A stretch of 64,000 bases of DNA, from assembly GCA_037349105.1 (NCBI GenBank), contig JAYJMM010000004.1:2879001-2943000 (forward strand). Direction: 5' to 3'. Position 1 is the first letter of the stretch; each line of letters starts with the position of its first letter. This document shows, piece by piece, positions 1 through 11,100 of the stretch. A program made the translations under genes and the position numbers. Under the pieces are notes generated by a model that saw nothing but the letters and a program-made list of their open reading frames with translations, did no database searches and was not told the DNA's origin. Source of the DNA: Limnomonas spitsbergensis. Taxonomy: Eukaryota; Chlorophyta; Chlorophyceae; Chlamydomonadales.

Positions 1-60
1 CTGATTTTCTCATGCTTCATGACATTGGTACTCGCAATCACCGTAGCTAGCTTGACCCAG
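1..60 (+). other. possible 3' end of an exon cut by the window edge
   Basis: Bases 1-60 are open in frame 1 and encode a hydrophobic stretch (LIFSCFMTLVLAITVASLTQ) that ends exactly at a textbook donor, CAG|GTAAGA, at 61. This would fit the end of a membrane-segment exon of a plus-strand gene entering from the left. I could not find a following exon before the 3' end of the convergent gene at 757, so it may be chance. Confidence 0.25.
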
Positions 61-756
61 GTAAGAGGTCCTCTCGTTGTTTGTCCCCCCCTCATCTGAA
101 GCTTACTTCTCCCAATTTCACCGTTGGGCACCCACGCGGTCAAGCCTATCGAGCAGGGCCCAGAGGTGTAACGTCATTTGGATCGGACCTGAAGGTGGTG
201 TTTGTATCGGAAGTTACCAGTACTTGATCGTTGGGATAAGCTGGGAACTGTCGGTATCAGATTTTTGAAGACTGATTCAGCTCAACAGGAAAGCTTACTA
301 GGTCGATACAGATCAGTCAGTATTCAGCGACACATCATAATAAAACAACGGTTTCTTGGCAAAGACTTGAAGACACAAGAAATACATGTTGGACGCATCC
401 ATTCATCAGACACGCGTAAATAGCAACAGCTTTCCAACACAATATGCAACATAATTCAAGAATAACCCATCAGGCAAAAATATGACCAGCCATCATGTTT
501 TTACTAGGCGTCTATGCCAGCATATTGGCCTTCAGGGTGAGCAGTGCTTGAGAATCAAAAAACAAATTCTAATTATATATTGGGGTTTGGTGGGCACATT
601 GCCGTGCCTGTACCCAAGTGCATATAAAAATATGTCAGTATTAGTAGAAGAACTTACTACGTTGAAGGGCTGGGGTGATGTGGAGAAGAACAATCAAGCA
701 ACCTGTCAACTTAGCCAAGCATGAATGGCGAAGATCAGTAGCATGAATGGCAAAGA
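61..756. other. non-coding stretch with a LINE/SINE tail fragment
   Basis: No convincing coding sequence. Bases about 105-178 contain the repeat tail CCACGCGG...GAGCAGGGCCCAGAGGTGTAACGTCATT, which recurs near 17.5, 31.2, 31.9, 34.9, 35.3 and 43.3 kb. The rest is AT-rich and would include the 3' flank of the minus-strand gene that ends at 757. Confidence 0.5.
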
Positions 757-3700
757 TCAGTACGGCTCATACCGGGCGGTGCTCCCACTGCCACCCTCAT
801 AGGCAATGCGATCTGACCTGGGCCTAGGCCGCAGAGCAACTGCTTCCTCCTTAGCATACGCAGGGGCTGCACGCTCGTAGACAGTAGCAGAGCCCCGTGA
901 TCGCTGAGGCCCGCCATAGCCTCGGTCATCATATCCAGGGTCAGCAACAGGAGCCCCGCGATACCTCCCCGAGCCAGCCAAAGGCGACAGCAGCTCAACA
1001 TATCTATCATCCATTTCATCCATGACGCGGTTGAATCGTCTTAATACGTCCTCTTCATAGCGCTCTTCGGCATAATCTTGCTCCTGTTTGCTGCTAGCAG
1101 CGCGGCCTCCTGAATCAAGCATGACAGTGGCAGTCACAAATTTGACAATGATGAGAGGATTGACAGGAAATAATAGGATCCGCTAGAATTAAATGTTTTG
1201 GGGGTAGGTGCGCGGTTGATCTGCAAGATTTTAAATCATTTATATCCAGAAGGTGCAGGTGAGAAGGTGTGGGTGGGGAATAGGCACGCAAGCGTGCTGG
1301 TACGGCAGGTTTGTACCCTGGGTCCTGACAGCATGTCCAGACATTCCTTCCCAATCTCTCATCGGCCAGTAACAAATCGCTTGGCGCCCCCTGTCACGGT
1401 AATGCACTGACTGAGCACCTTCCAGGCCTTAAACAAAGTTTCTTTCCTGTGTTTACGGTCTTAACAAGCGATGCGCCGATGGGGCTACAATTAATTTGTG
1501 CCCTGCTGCGTGAACCTCCAATAGTTTTGCTGGGGGTGAGTGGAACCTGATGTGCTTGATGGTTTGCGAGGCCCTGATGTAGGTGATGCATATGAACGTA
1601 AAAATGAATTGCTGTGCATCATCTATGCAGCATTTCTTCTGCATCCCTCATCAAGGGAGACACATCAGCATAAATTGGCGCAAAGCCATGCCCCTGACCT
1701 GCATATCCGGAGCCACTGACGTATGTACGGTCAACGCTGACACGACCTGCGATGACATCATGAAAAAGTCATGACCTGTCAAAAGGAAAATAAACAACTC
1801 TGCCTACACACCTACAAGGCTGATATTTTTAATAAGCTCTGAAAATGACTATGGCCCAATGTATTTAATTTCGGAGCTAGACAATTTTTAGTTAGTTCTC
1901 ATATGATTTTGGCCCAATGTTTCTGATGATAAAGCCATGCCTAGCCAGGCCATTTGCTCTCACCGCCACCAAGCTGATCCCGCCCAGAGGGCGCCGCGTA
2001 GCGCACCCTGCCGCCAGACTCGTATCGCTCGCCCCCATAGCGATCAGCTTCGCCACCAGCATAGAGGCCTCCGCCACCATCTGCAAAGGAGCAGCATGCT
2101 GAAGCTGAACACTTGACGATGTAAACCCAGCTCAGCAGCTCAGCAGCCAGCGAAGGAGCACAGATACTTGGCCAGCATTCTAACAACAGCACTCTAACAA
2201 CAGTATGAAGCAGCAGCATTCAGGCAGACATAAAAACGAAGGCCAGCTTAGCAGCAGCAATGCAGGCAGACATACAGAAACGAAAGCCAGCTCACCCATC
2301 ACATCGTCTACATAGCCACCAGCTCCTCGGACGCCTCCATAACCTCCAGCTCGATGCTTGACGGGGTACACACCTCTGTCGGTCTCATAGCCGCCAGGAT
2401 AACGAGGATCCTCGCTGTTGTATCGCTCGTCAACATAGCCTCCGCCTCGACCGCCTGCGTAGCCCTTGTCATAGATCTCAGCGCCGGGGTCGCCAGCTGC
2501 ATAGCCCTTCCTGTAGCCCTCACCGTCACGGGGATCAATATAGCCCTTATCCACATAGGCTCTCTCCCTGTAGCCCTTGTCGACATAGCCCCTGTCCAAA
2601 TAAGCTTTCTCCCCATAGCCCTTGTCCACATAGCCCTTATCTGCATAGCCTTTCACCACGTAGCCCTTGTCTGCGTAGCCTTTGTCCACATAGCCCTTCT
2701 CCACGTAGGCTCTCTCCCCGTAGCCCTTGTCCACATAGCCTTTGTCTGCATAGCCCCTGTCCACATAGACCTTCTCCGCACAGCCTTCCTCCGCATAGCC
2801 CCTGTCCACGTAGCTCTTGTCCGCATAGCCTTTGTCCGCGTAGCCCCTGTCTGCATAATCCTTGTCCCCGTAGCCTTTATCCACATAGGCCTTGTCCGAA
2901 TAGCCTTTATCCACATAGCCCTTCTCCGCATAACCCTTGTCATAGATATCGCCTCGGCCACCACTGCTGCCGCCGTAACCCTGATCATACACATCCAGGC
3001 TGCAGCTACTGCGGGCGCTGTATCCTTTCTCGTACGCTGCGGGCTCGCCTGACATGAGGCTGTAGGCTTTCTCGTAGCCAACATCTCGCCCACCCGCACG
3101 GTCAGCCTTGTCATAGCCGCCTCCAGAAACACCGGCTGCGTAACGCTCTCCACCATCACGTCCACTGCCGCGGGGCAATGTCGGGTAATCGCTGTCAAGA
3201 CGCCGAGCGCTGCTACGAGCCTCCTATGAGCAAGCAACAAGGTTCAGAATGCAGAATAAACATAAATAAATGAATCTGATCAGCCGAGCACGTTGAGATG
3301 ATACCATAAGAAGCATCCATGCAACACTTGAGCGACAAGGAGCACAGAGAAATGCAGAGCAGAGGCCCCATGGGCCCTGGCAGCCTCACCAGAACCTTCA
3401 CCCTGATCCGGCATCCATTAAGAGTCGTGTTGTTCAAGGCATCAATGGCAGCCTCACGCTCAGCTGACGTGACGAAGTCTCCAATACTGCAATGTGCATC
3501 GGGGAAAGGAAAGGCATCATGCTGAGATAAAGAAAACAGCTCAGGAAGTTTGTGGTAGAGCTTGTTAGTGGACAGTGTCAGCACAATCATTTTACGAGAC
3601 AGTTTTGAACTTGCCTGAAGAATGTGCATGAAATGGAATCCTTACCAAAGCTGCCATTGACCCGACATATCAGCAGGGCATCCTATAGAAATGTCCAGAA

Positions 3701-4745
3701 GATCGGGTCTGAATGTATTTGGAGTATTGGTATATTTGGAGTATTGGTACATGAGAACAGGTGATCCCACAGACTGGCCATGTTAATAGATGGAGACGTC
3801 CATGCAATAGTCCAGGCCATAATTGGAACAAACAACCCGCCACCGAATTAGAACAAATTTGAGACGATGAAAGGACGGCCAGTGCCTAAATTAAGAGGGA
3901 TTCAGGATGCTGAACCAAAAGTAGACTGTACCCGAATCCAGGGCGAGATACGTTGGCATACAGAACAGAATTGCCTCCACTGGTGCCACCTCTGAGGAAA
4001 TCCTTGAGCTTGTCCCAGGTATAGTCTTCAGGCAGGCCTGATACAGCCACACGAAAGTCTTGGCCAGGAAGAGGATGCCGGCGATCCTTATCCCCAAGGT
4101 CATGTCGTTCTGGACGCTGTTCTGGACGCTGATCGTGGCGATCCTCCCAATCTTGATCCACCCGCGGGGCACCCCGGGAAGGACGTGGCGTCTTCGATCG
4201 CACATCGTTCACTTTTATTCTTCGCCCCTCGACTTCGATGCCGTTCATCTAAAACACGCACCATGCAGAATGTGGAAGAGGTAAAGCCACGCGGCAGTAC
4301 TCGAAAACATGGAGCACCAAGTAGTGACGAGGATGCCAAAGTGGTCATCAAAGCACGAGTTAAGTTTCCAATGGCTGGTAAGCTGAGCTGCCCACCTTGT
4401 CGATAGCCTCGGCGACCAGCTCAGGATCGTGGAACCTACCGCAAAGAGTGATTGCATTAGCGGCTGCACCAGATCTTGACACACTGAACATTTTCTCCTC
4501 ACCCTACGAATGCGTAGCCTTTAGACTTTCCAGTGTCCCTGTCCATCATTAATCTTATGCTGGCAACTTTTACATGCGAGCCCAGGGCAGAATGAACAGC
4601 CCTCTCCAGTGCCCTTTCCTTTGTATTCCAGTCCAATCCTCCGACCTGATTATATAAATAGGAGGCTTGTAATGAAAAAATCTTGAGAGGACGAAGAGTC
4701 GATTTCCTCACGTACCCAAACTTTGTGTTCCTCCGCTTCATCCAT
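757..4745 (-). CDS. SR-related two-RRM RNA-binding protein with K-G-Y-x-D repeat tail
   Basis: Exons (minus strand): 4745-4716, 4645-4503, 4435-4396, 4248-3932, 3486-3390, 3223-2296, 2080-1964, 1109-757; all phases match and give 674 aa. RRM1 (about residues 8-90) has RNP2 KVWVGGL and RNP1 KGYAFVGF, the latter restored exactly across an intron. RRM2 (about 136-209) has FRVAVSGLP followed by TWDKLKD, resembling the SWQDLKD pseudo-RRM signature of SRSF1/SR34-type splicing factors. A short R/S stretch follows (ARSSARRLDSD). Residues about 300-435 are some 26 copies of the pentapeptide [KR]-G-Y-x-[DE]; flanking tail segments are rich in G, Y, R and D. By family it should bind pre-mRNA in the nucleus and act in splicing or mRNP assembly; this is inferred. 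The tyrosine- and charge-rich repeat replaces the usual RS domain and looks like a condensate-forming low-complexity region. The start ATG at 4745 gives a short acidic leader directly before RNP2. The gene is divergent from the WD40 gene at 5132. Confidence 0.85.
2551..2945 (-). repeat. coding 15-bp minisatellite (K-G-Y-x-D pentapeptides)
   Basis: About 26 tandem 15-bp units within exon 6 of the RRM gene. Each encodes [KR]-[GA]-Y-[VAGS]-[DE]. Units differ mainly at silent or conservative positions, so the reading frame and the Tyr are kept while the DNA drifts. Degenerate units (EGCAE, KGYVV) are rare. Confidence 0.85.
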
Positions 4746-5131
4746 CGTGATCGCCCAATGGGCAAATGCTTATAATATGACGGTGTAATCAAAGTGTAGC
4801 CGCTATGTGTGCCATCCAGGGCCTCTGCCTTGAAAGTCCTCCCCGGTGAGTACGGGGTTGACAGCAGATTTTGATGCCTAGGGTTTGGTCTCCACCCAGC
4901 ATGCTGCACCTCCTGGCTACAACACTGCTGCTTCTGACAGTATTCCATCGGCATTCGTCCAACAAGAACATGTCTCCGAGTTGGCCCATGCAGGCGCACC
5001 AGCCAGAGCCCTGTCGATGCTTGATTGCTAGCATTCTAAGACGCGGTTTCGGAGTCATGTTGTACCTGGACCGGTACCGGTAGCGTTCTGACGTTGTTCC
5101 TTGTAGATATTCAATGCGCTAATTCACTGTA
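4746..5131. promoter_or_regulatory. shared divergent promoter region
   Basis: 386 bases separate the start codons of the minus-strand RRM gene (4745) and the plus-strand WD40 gene (5132). Both promoters and 5' UTRs must lie here unless upstream non-coding exons exist. I see no clear TATA box. Confidence 0.5.
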
Positions 5132-8100
5132 ATGGGGGACGACGTGGATGTGCGTCCGGGCTTTAATTTGGAATGCTCTTTTAAAGGTCACTTAAGCGTA
5201 GTGCGCGGAGTGTTGCGCAACCCAAACAGCAACTGCTTCGTCTCTTACGACGACAAGGTTCTTAAGGCGTGGTCTGTGGATAAAGATGGAGGGACAAAGA
5301 TCTTGCACAGCGTCAGCTTTCAGTCGACGTTCATTAACGCGCTCGTCCTGGGCACCGACATCAACATGTACCTGGTGGCGTGTCTGGACGGGAACCTACG
5401 CGTCTACAATGAGCGGCTACAGCTCAAGTCTTGCATGCCGTGGCAAAATGGTCAAGTGCGGGATATGATTTACAACATCAAGCGGCAGGAGATCATCACC
5501 GCTGGAAGTGGCGGAGTCAAGGTGCCATGCGGTGACCCAGGGAGGCTTCCATGCTAGACATACCACTGTTATGCCTACCATGCAAAGTATGTTTAGTGCA
5601 CAGCCTAAGGGTTGATCGCATGCTCAATGGGATCCCTCACTTGCATGCTGCAGGCAGTCCCACAGTATTTGGGGCATGGGCACACTGCTTGGCATTCTAT
5701 CAGGAAATGGGACAGTCGTTCTTGCGTTCCAGGCTGATTATGCCCCTTAAACTGTTCTGATGCATGGAGATATTGGTGAGACAGGTTGTCATGTTTATTT
5801 TAGGCCTGCGCCAGCCGTTATCGACCATGGCAGGGCACCCAGCTGGTGCATGCACCTGCCCATGATTGGCCAGGTATGGGAGTGTGAGATGGACTACGAG
5901 GCTTACCGCAACAGCAAGGACCTCAATCCATTTGACATACCCAGGACAGCGGACGGGCAAGTTGTGACGTGGTGCTTTGGGAAGTTTCAACACGCCAAGG
6001 CCAAGATGACCCTCAAGTGAGTTCTGTGTGCCCTATGCCGCAAGCATTGTGAAGGCATGGATTTGACAAAGCCGAAATGTCACATAGGAGGTGTTGCACA
6101 TCAGGAGTTGCATATTATGAAATGTAGAGATTTATATCCAGGCCCTTCGAATGTCCATGACTTTGAAATGTCTAACCTTTGAATTTAGGAGTCTATATGC
6201 AGCCTGTATTCTTTGTCTTTGCTGGGGCCAGACGCAAGGGCACATGCAAGAGAAGGACATCGGGAAAGCATCTCGTCACCATTTTTCTGATTCACATCTC
6301 ACAAGTGCTGTGTGTGACTGTGTGTGTGTGTGTGCCTCTGCTGATTCAGCATCCCATCCTCTGCGGCTCCGGGAGGGGCTAGCCGCGCCGCATCGTGCGA
6401 CAAGATTGTGCTGCATGAGAGCAGCCAGGTCCTGTTCCTGATCTATGAGGTGTGGCGGGAGACTGGTAGGGCTGCGTGGCTCCAGCACACCTTCCATGCT
6501 TCCACTACCCTACATTTCCACATGGACATCATGACATGTTTATCCCATTCCAAGTCCATGCAGCATGTAGCTCATCGTATGTGTGATGAATGACTCCCAT
6601 TTGACAGCTTTTTGTACCTCTTTGCACACCCAATCTGGCTGATACCCCAATACCGATAATAGAAAACACCTTTCTTCGCAGGGTTCGGTTTTTGGCTATG
6701 AGCTCGCCACGGGTATGCTGACCATGCGTTTTGCGAACATGCACCAGTCGGCCATCACGTCCATGGCTTACCTCCCCGACCAGGAGGCCATTGTGACCAG
6801 CTCCACGGACTCCGGCGGCACGGTGAGCGCACGCCAGTGACTTCTATAATGTACTTCAGCTACAATTCTGCTACATCGTTGCCCGCGGCCAGGGACTCCT
6901 GGTTCAGCAAGCCTTGTCGCTTGGGCCACCAGCCACAGGCCGGTCGTGGTTTGGTCTCAATCTACCCAGTGTGGCTGCCTGGCAGGCCCACAATGCCAGG
7001 AATGGGTATCGGTGCAAGCTGCATTGCCACTCATACATATTGAGTAAGATCCAAGGCATTACGTGGCGCACAAAAATTCAAACAGACGTGCGCCCAGGCT
7101 GTGAAGCGCGATCACAGCAGACCAGTGGAGTGCGGCGGTCACTAGTGACAGCCCGGGCTCGACGGAACACAGATGACCCAGTGCAGTTGTGAAGGCTGTG
7201 CCACCGCTTCACACACACCCGCTGCTTTCAGAGGCCCTGCCTTGGCCCTGCCATCTGCCTGCTTGCATTCCCTCGCCTGCCACTCCCACCGCCCCCAAAC
7301 CCTCTCTGACTCTTTGTGCACTTGCTGGGTCGTTGCTGGCTCCTGCAGCCTACTTGCATCGCCCGCCCCGCCCCACCCTGCCCCCCGCCCCCAACCTGTT
7401 CACACATAAGGTGTGGCGCATCACGGGTGGCACCGCCCACCACTACAAGCAGCTGGGCGCCTCGTCGCTGATCCTGCACATGACGACAGACGACACCTCC
7501 TCCCGGCTACTCACATGCTCTGCGGACGGCTCAGTGACGCTGTGGTCTACGGAGTCCCTGCTGCCGGTGTACAAGATGAAACTTTCCGGAGCTGCTGTGA
7601 GGCCCACGTTCTACTCGCGCTCGCGCTTCTTCCTGCACCTCGAGTCGGACGTCAAGATCTTCTCGATTCAGAACCTGTATGAAAGCTGGATGGACTGCAA
7701 CTCGGAGCCGCTGTCGCTCAGGCAGCTGTCGTTTGGGCTGATCCTGGCAGGTGGGGGGGTAGGGAAGAGCTAGAGCAGGGCATTTCAAAGGCCAGGACCC
7801 TGATTTCCAGGCATGCGCTGCAGCCAGACAGCCTGTGGCAGGCGTCTTCAAGATCCTTCCCACACACAAACACATCCCCCCTAGAAATGATGCCTTTACT
7901 TCCCCCCATCCAAACATTCCCCCCTCCCTCTCACATGGAAATTATGCCCTCTTTGAAATTGCCCTGAAAATAAAACCCTCGTGGAAATTGCCGGGAAACT
8001 GCCCAGGAACTAATATGCCCTCATCAAGATTGCCATGGAAATGACGCTTTCATAGAAATTGCCCTGTGAACCATGCCCTCGTAGAGTTTGCCGACAGCTC

Positions 8101-11100
8101 TGTGCGCATCCTGGACGGTGCCTCGCAAGCCGCCGACAAGTCTGCAGCCACAACAGTGCCGCAGCTATCCACGTACAACCTGCGCTCAGCATGCTGCAGG
8201 TGTGAGCCTTGTGTGGCTGCTGGTTTGTACAAGTGCGTGCTTCATGCGGATCCCTGGGGTTCTTAAAGCGGCAGCTCAATGCACAGCCACAGTGCGCTTG
8301 AGGCGCTGTCTGATCATATCCTTCCCGGTCTCCCCCTGTTGCCGCAGTTTACCCACCGGGCGTCTGTTCACACTTCTGTCCAACAGCCACATCCACACCT
8401 GGGAGGTGCACTTGAAGGGTCCACCCACTTTCATGGTGAGGTGGCATTCTGAGGCTCACGGCGTTGCTGGCGTCGCACCCTCGTGAAAAAGAGTTCAAGG
8501 TTAAGGTTTAAACTAGGGCACACCCACATGAAAAATAAACCAAACACCCAGGAGTGTGGACTAAGGCAGCCAACTGTTCAGACATATTCGTATAACGATA
8601 TGACACCAGAGAGCGAGGGCGTCCGCTGGGTGGCCGGCCCCCACGTCCAATTGGCCAAAATTTAGGTAGGTACTGTGTGCGAGCTATGATGACTGGCTGG
8701 CCCCGGGAGATCACCTCTGAGAGAGGGACCGTTATGTTGGATCCCAGCAGATCCCCGTGGCTGCCTGCTGTCCGGGCCTGCTGACTTCTCACTCTCACCC
8801 CACCTTTGTGCTGGCAGGAGGCTTGGACGCACCTGGCCAAGGAGGACTGTAGGAGCATGGCGGTGCTGGATGGCGTGGTCACAAATGCCGCCATAGCTAG
8901 CTCGCTGGGCCTCTTATCAGAAGGAGGTGCGCTGCTTGGGAGGGGTACGCCGCTGCGGAGGGCTCCCCCTTGGGAGGGTTTTGCTGCTGAGAAGGGCGGC
9001 AGTAGTGCTGCAGACTGGCAAAAGAAGGGGAGCTGGCGTCAACAGGGTGTCCCTACAGGCTGTCATAGACCGGTTGTTGTTGCAAATTGGACGCAACCAT
9101 CGACAGTCTTTTTTGAAAGGGCCAGGCAGAGGGACCGGGAGAAAACCAGCGACATTAATCAAAACAGAAACTAGACAGGTTGTTCATACAGGTGGCACAG
9201 CTCAGTCTTAATGAAAGGTGTATTAGTGCCTGTGAAGTCTCACAACCGGCTGGGCTCACTGCTCCCTTCTTGCTGTGTAGGTGTGACCTATGACCACCTG
9301 CTGCTGGGGACTTCCACTGGCGACTGCATCGTGTGCTCGGTGAACCATGGCGGGATCCCTGTCTTCCGCTTCCCCGCCTTCAAGCACCAGCCGCTGGAGC
9401 ACATGTCCCTGGACCTGGACCGCGGGATGCTAGTCACGTGCAGCAAGGCGGAGGTCAAGGTCTGGTCCTTGGTACAGGACATCAAGTGTATCCACAACCT
9501 GGATGCGGGCTCGCAGGTGAAGAGGGAAGGGGGGAAATTACCGGGGGACGATGTGGGTCAAGTTTATTTTCCTGAATGCATGAATGATTTAGGGCCAGAG
9601 TGCAAATAGGCCTCAATGTCTGCTAGTCAGCGATTTCCAGGTTGAAGATATTTTGCCTGCGTGCTCTGCTGATTTTTCTGGGGGCAGGCATACCTCGTAA
9701 TTCATCAAGCAGCGCTATTGGTTTGAACATGGGTGAATGATCTGTACGTGCGGGGGTGAGGGTACCTGGTGCAGCCCTCTTCTGAGCAGCCCGCTTCTGA
9801 TCGTCGGTGAGGTGGAGTCGCCGCTGCCAAGATCTAGATCTCATTTACGCCGCAGGAGGTTATCTCAGCGTATGGCAGTCTACTTGCTGCTTGCTTTCTG
9901 CAGGTGACCAAAGTCGAGATACTCGAGGGCCGAGCCATCATTGGCACCGCACTGGGCAGCGTCCTGCTGCTGGACATGCCCACCGGCCGCAGCGTGCTGT
10001 CCTCCAGCTCCTCGGATCACATGGACCGCATCACGGGGATCGGAGCCAGCGTGCACTTACAGCACTGCGTGACGGGGTCCAGAGACAGAGCGGTCAAGGT
10101 GGGGCCTTAAACAGGTCTAGGTCACAGCCATGTAGCCGAGACTCGTCAGTAAATATATGATTAGTCCCTGAGGCAAGGATCGAGGGACCCGCAGACGTTG
10201 CGCACCTGTGACTGTGACTAGTCGAGGCGTCAGACACAGCTGCTAGACCACACCTGCAAATCTGCCCTTTATCCCTGCGAGCTGGACTATCTGCAGCCTT
10301 GTCAGCTGTGCCCTCTCCCCTACATTTGTGCAGCTTCCTAAAGCCACCTCCCTTTCCTCGGGCTCCTCTACCACGCAGGTGTTTGATCGCGACAAGGTCC
10401 TCAAGCGGTCCATCTACATTGCGACGCCCATTTCCTGCTGCTGCTACCTCAACGACGATGGGGACATCCTGCTGGGGCTACAGTCCCGACTGGTAGTGGT
10501 GCTGGCCAACACGTACCAGTGGGTCGGCAAAATAGACGTGGAGGACGGCAAATCACGGACCTCTATCTACAACGGCCTGCGCGGTTCGGGCACGCGGCCA
10601 CTGGACATGCGGCGGGCGGACGCGTGCCAGCTGCAGAAGCTCTCCACTGCTGAGATGCCTGTGGACATGTGAGCGGCAAGGGGTGTGGGGCAGGTGCAGG
10701 AAGTAGGGGGTGTGGGCCAGGTGCAGGAAGCAGGGGGTGTGGGGCAGGTGCAGGAAGCAGGGGGTGTGGGGCCGGTGCAGGAAGCAGGGGGTGGGGCAGG
10801 TGCAGGAAGCAGGGGGTGTGGGGCAGGGGCAGGAAGCAGGGGGTGTGGGGCAGGTGCAGGAAGTAGGGGGTGTGGGGCAGGTGCAGGAAGCAGGGGGTGT
10901 GGGGCAGGTGCAGGAAGCAGGGGGTGTGGGGCAGGTGCAGGAAGTAGGGGGTGTGGGGCAGGTGCAGGAAGCAGGGGGTGTGGGGCAGGGGCAGGAAGCA
11001 GGGGGTGTGGGGCAGGGGCAGGAAGCAGGGGGTGTGGGGCAGGTGCAGGAAGTAGGGGGTGTGGGGCAGGTGCAGGAAGTAGGGGGTGTGGGGCAGGTGC

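Noticed and set aside
2354..3052. Plus-strand frame of 232 codons with repeated hydrophobic units
   Set aside because: Exact antisense shadow of the K-G-Y-x-D coding array on the minus strand.
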